Below are positions 61,642 through 64,000 of a stretch of 64,000 bases of DNA, piece after piece (position 1 is the stretch's first letter; the number at the start of each line of letters is the position of its first letter). A program made the translations under genes and the position numbers. The notes below the pieces were generated by a model. That model had not been told where the DNA came from and did no database searches. It saw nothing but the letters and a program-made list of their open reading frames with translations. Origin of the DNA: Coriobacteriaceae bacterium (lineage in GTDB: Bacteria; Actinomycetota; Coriobacteriia; Coriobacteriales; QAMH01); assembly GCA_025992705.1 (NCBI GenBank), contig DAJPGJ010000001.1:558001-622000 (forward strand). Reading direction: 5' to 3'.

Positions 61642-63237
61642 GTGGCGAAAGCAACAAAGAAAAAGGAACTAACTCTTGAGGATGCGCTTTGGAAGTGCCG
61701 TGTTGCCCTGCGTGGCGTCGGAAGCATGGAGAAGACCCGCGATGCCGTTATCAGCCTCGTTTTCCTGAAGTTTGCTGGCGACAAGTTCGAGAAGAGACGC
61801 GAGCAGATAAAACAGGAGTATGGCGACATTGAAGCATTTATTGAGAAGCCTTCTTTCTACAATGCTGAAAATGTCTTCTATCTCGATGAAGAGTCCCGTT
61901 GGTCTTATTTGGTCAAAAATGCCAGCGCGAATGACATAGCAGTCAAGATCGATAACGCCATGGCAAAAGCCGAAGAACGGAACCCAACGCTTAAAGGCGC
62001 TTTGCCGCTCAATCATTTCTCAACGCTCGGTGCCGAGCTAAGATCTGTAAAGGACCTCATCGATTCCATCAATCTGATTAGCGAAGAGCGCTTTCACGAA
62101 GAAGACCTAATCGGCCGCGTATACGAGTACTTCTTGCAGGCATTTGCTGTCTCTGCCTCCAAGGAAGACGGAGAGTTCTATACGCCAGCCAATGTCGTTC
62201 AGCTCATCGCTGAACTTATTGAGCCCTATGAGGGTGTGGTTTACGACCCTTGTTGCGGTTCAGGCGGCATGTTCGTGCAGTCCCATAAGTTCGTGGAGAA
62301 GCATCAGGGCAATACGACTGCTATTTCCGTGGTAGGGCAAGAGAGCAACCCTGACACGTGGCGGCTTTGCAAGATGAACCTTGCGATTCGTGGTATCTCA
62401 AATAACCTTGGCGAAAAGGCAGCATCCTCGTTCACGGAAGATCAGCATAAAGACAAGAAGGTCGATTTCATCATGGCTAATCCACCCTTCAATTTGAAGG
62501 GCTGGCGTGATGACAATGAGCTGCTGCAAGATCCGAGATGGCGCGGGTACGATGTTCCGCCTGTAGCAAATGCCAACTACGCTTGGATTTTGCATATGCT
62601 CTCGAAGCTAGATGTCAATCACGGCGTTGCCGGGTTTCTCTTGGCAAACGGCGCATTGAATGCCGACGGCATTGAGGGAAATATCCGCCAGAAGCTATTG
62701 GAAAATGATAAGGTCGAAGCAATTATCGTGCTTCCTCGCGACATGTTCTATACGACGGATATTTCGGTCACGCTTTGGATTATCAATATGAACAAAGGCG
62801 AGCAAACCCTCCGAGGCCGAAAGCTTCGTGATAGGCGCGGCGAAGTTCTCTTCGTTGACCTTCGCACCTGGGACAAGAATATTGAAGAGTACAAGATTGA
62901 CAAGAACAAGAAGAAAAAGAAAGTCGTGCTGACACCCGAGCAGATTCAAGAGGTTCAGGCTTTGTATCACTCCTGGCAAGAAGAGAATTCTGGCTATGAA
63001 GATGTGCCTGAGCTGTGCGCATCGGTTCGAATCGATGATACCGATGGTCTTATTGATAACAGCTATTCGCTGGCTCCCAGCAAGTATATTGAATTCGTAG
63101 ATCGAGACCTTGGCATTGACTACGAGAAAGAAATGCTTCGCATTCAAAACGAGATGCGAGATCTTGTGAAGATGGAGAAGGAATCCCAAGCGATGCTTGA
63201 AGCCGCGTTCGAAGGAATCGGGCATGGGATTAACTAG
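61642..63237 (+). CDS. hsdM: Type I restriction-modification system methyltransferase subunit HsdM
   Basis: A 531-residue N6-adenine methyltransferase. It has an N-terminal HsdM bundle (EDALWKCRVALRGVGSMEKTRDAVI), the SAM motif VVYDPCCGSGGMF (Asp202), and the catalytic motif IMANPPFNLKGW (NPPF at 280-283). It modifies DNA with the HsdS subunit. I chose the GTG at 61642 (site AAGAAGGG upstream); the ORF could be extended 12 codons. It overlaps hsdS by 14 nt. Confidence 0.95.
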   Translation: MAKATKKKELTLEDALWKCRVALRGVGSMEKTRDAVISLVFLKFAGDKFEKRREQIKQEYGDIEAFIEKPSFYNAENVFYLDEESRWSYLVKNASANDIAVKIDNAMAKAEERNPTLKGALPLNHFSTLGAELRSVKDLIDSINLISEERFHEEDLIGRVYEYFLQAFAVSASKEDGEFYTPANVVQLIAELIEPYEGVVYDPCCGSGGMFVQSHKFVEKHQGNTTAISVVGQESNPDTWRLCKMNLAIRGISNNLGEKAASSFTEDQHKDKKVDFIMANPPFNLKGWRDDNELLQDPRWRGYDVPPVANANYAWILHMLSKLDVNHGVAGFLLANGALNADGIEGNIRQKLLENDKVEAIIVLPRDMFYTTDISVTLWIINMNKGEQTLRGRKLRDRRGEVLFVDLRTWDKNIEEYKIDKNKKKKKVVLTPEQIQEVQALYHSWQEENSGYEDVPELCASVRIDDTDGLIDNSYSLAPSKYIEFVDRDLGIDYEKEMLRIQNEMRDLVKMEKESQAMLEAAFEGIGHGIN

Positions 63238-64000
63238 ATACAGACTTGGGGATTTGATCGAGCATTCGACTTTAAATAATCGTGATGAGCGATATGGATC
63301 CGATCTGATTAGAGGCGTTAATAATAAAATGGGGCTTACTGCACCGAAGGGTGATATTGATAACGTTAACTTGAAGCCATATAAGATTGTTAGAGAGGGC
63401 GCGTTTGTCTATAACCCTTCTAGGTTGAATTTGGGTTCTTTGGCTTATTGTCAGGAGAAACTATGCATCGTATCGCACTTGTATACCGTTTTTTATCTAA
63501 GTGACAAAGGTAAGTCTGTACTTAATCCGATTTATCTATATCTGTACTTTATGAGGGATGAGTTCTTCCGCGAAGTTACATTCCGAAATTTTGGAAGCCA
63601 ACGCCCAGAGTTTAACTTCAAAAAAATGAGCGATTTGGAAATTAATCTCCCTCCCCTTAAGATTCAGCAGAAATATGTAGATATCTACAACGCCATGGTT
63701 GCAAATCAGAAGTGCTATGAAGAAAGCCTCGAAGATCTAAAGCTGGCATGTGATGCGGGGCTTGAAGCGCTAATGAGTGAAATGGAGATGGACTCCATAG
63801 GCGGTTATATTCAATTAACCGACGAAAGGAATAATGGGGTTTACTCATCGGACAACGTTCGCGGCATTTCAATAGAAAAAGTCTTCATTCCAACAAAGGC
63901 AAAAATGGATGGCGTCAGTGTCAAGAACTATAAGATCGTTGAACCACGCGATATCGCTTACGTTCCTGTTACATCAAGGAATGGTGGAAAGATAACAATT
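63224..64000 (+). CDS. hsdS: Type I restriction-modification specificity subunit HsdS, 3' end cut by window
   Basis: The frame is open from an ATG at 63224 (site AAGGA, spacing about 7) to the window edge, 259 residues. The first target-recognition domain starts MGLTRYRLGDLI and includes YNPSRLNLGSL, GSQRPEFNFKKM and INLPPLKIQQKYV, the typical HsdS layout. A conserved-helix segment follows (NQKCYEESLEDLKLA), then a second TRD begins (GGYIQLTDERNNGVYSS). The DNA is AT-richer than the core genes. HsdR must lie beyond the window or upstream of it elsewhere. Confidence 0.92.
   Translation, partial: MGLTRYRLGDLIEHSTLNNRDERYGSDLIRGVNNKMGLTAPKGDIDNVNLKPYKIVREGAFVYNPSRLNLGSLAYCQEKLCIVSHLYTVFYLSDKGKSVLNPIYLYLYFMRDEFFREVTFRNFGSQRPEFNFKKMSDLEINLPPLKIQQKYVDIYNAMVANQKCYEESLEDLKLACDAGLEALMSEMEMDSIGGYIQLTDERNNGVYSSDNVRGISIEKVFIPTKAKMDGVSVKNYKIVEPRDIAYVPVTSRNGGKITI

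Overview
The window is most likely a chromosomal piece of a moderately high-GC, anaerobic Gram-positive bacterium of the class Coriobacteriia (Actinomycetota). This is inferred from overall protein character and gene content. That content includes a tig-clpP-clpX-valS run, a LarB homologue, an mreBCD-mrdA-rodA block followed by a TIGR03960-type radical SAM/DUF2344 pair, a TsaB-TsaD fusion, an IS1249-like insertion sequence and a 2[4Fe-4S] ferredoxin. Coding density is high. There are many 1-14 nt gene overlaps and several GTG or TTG starts with good ribosome binding sites.

Layout. 1-9.9 kb: dinB (cut by the window edge), a DUF47 protein, tRNA-Leu(TAG), then tig, clpP, clpX, valS, a flavodoxin-fold oxidoreductase and larB. 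9.9-15.4 kb: two small Cys-motif proteins and a large MFS transporter, a lineage-specific hypothetical, an FKBP, UspA and a metallo-beta-lactamase-fold protein. 15.4-26 kb: htpG divergent from folC, a zinc-ribbon membrane protein, a tightly overlapping thrS-leuC-leuD-leuB-galU cluster, tRNA-Ser(TGA) and a GT2 glycosyltransferase. 26-34 kb: a HAD-IIA protein lacking its nucleophile, a class A PBP, a 55-residue ferredoxin, an RlmD-like methyltransferase, tRNA-Arg(CCG), cyclophilin, a TPR membrane protein and ndk. 34-44 kb: the cell-shape block. 44-56.6 kb: rplU-rpmA, then glmS-acpS-nnrD-alr-udg-tsaE-dnaJ-like-adaptor-tsaBD, then groES-groEL. 56.6-64 kb: a thioesterase, a CorC/HlyC protein and an accessory zone around tRNA-fMet holding an HTH/zeta-type pair, an IS and the start of a Type I restriction-modification locus with a small RHH gene.

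The main non-genic signal is a set of long, near-perfect inverted repeats: 35-bp arms at 1056-1137, 30-bp at 12781-12847, a 90-bp loopless palindrome at 26318-26407, 18-bp at 9513-9551, 16-bp at 54406-54445, and a compound one embedded in frame inside folC at 18531-18694. Three share a recognisable 19-20 nt word, several sit exactly between convergent genes, and one has become protein-coding. This looks like a dispersed palindromic element family that can act as bidirectional terminators and can be tolerated as an in-frame protein insert. Other notable points are ribosomal protein L21 with a Lys/Ala/Pro linker plus a Rho_N/SAP-like tail, the TsaB-TsaD fusion, the HAD protein with Ala in place of the catalytic Asp, an IS with two left-end copies, and clear candidate operators in front of the HTH/zeta and RHH-hsdM operons.
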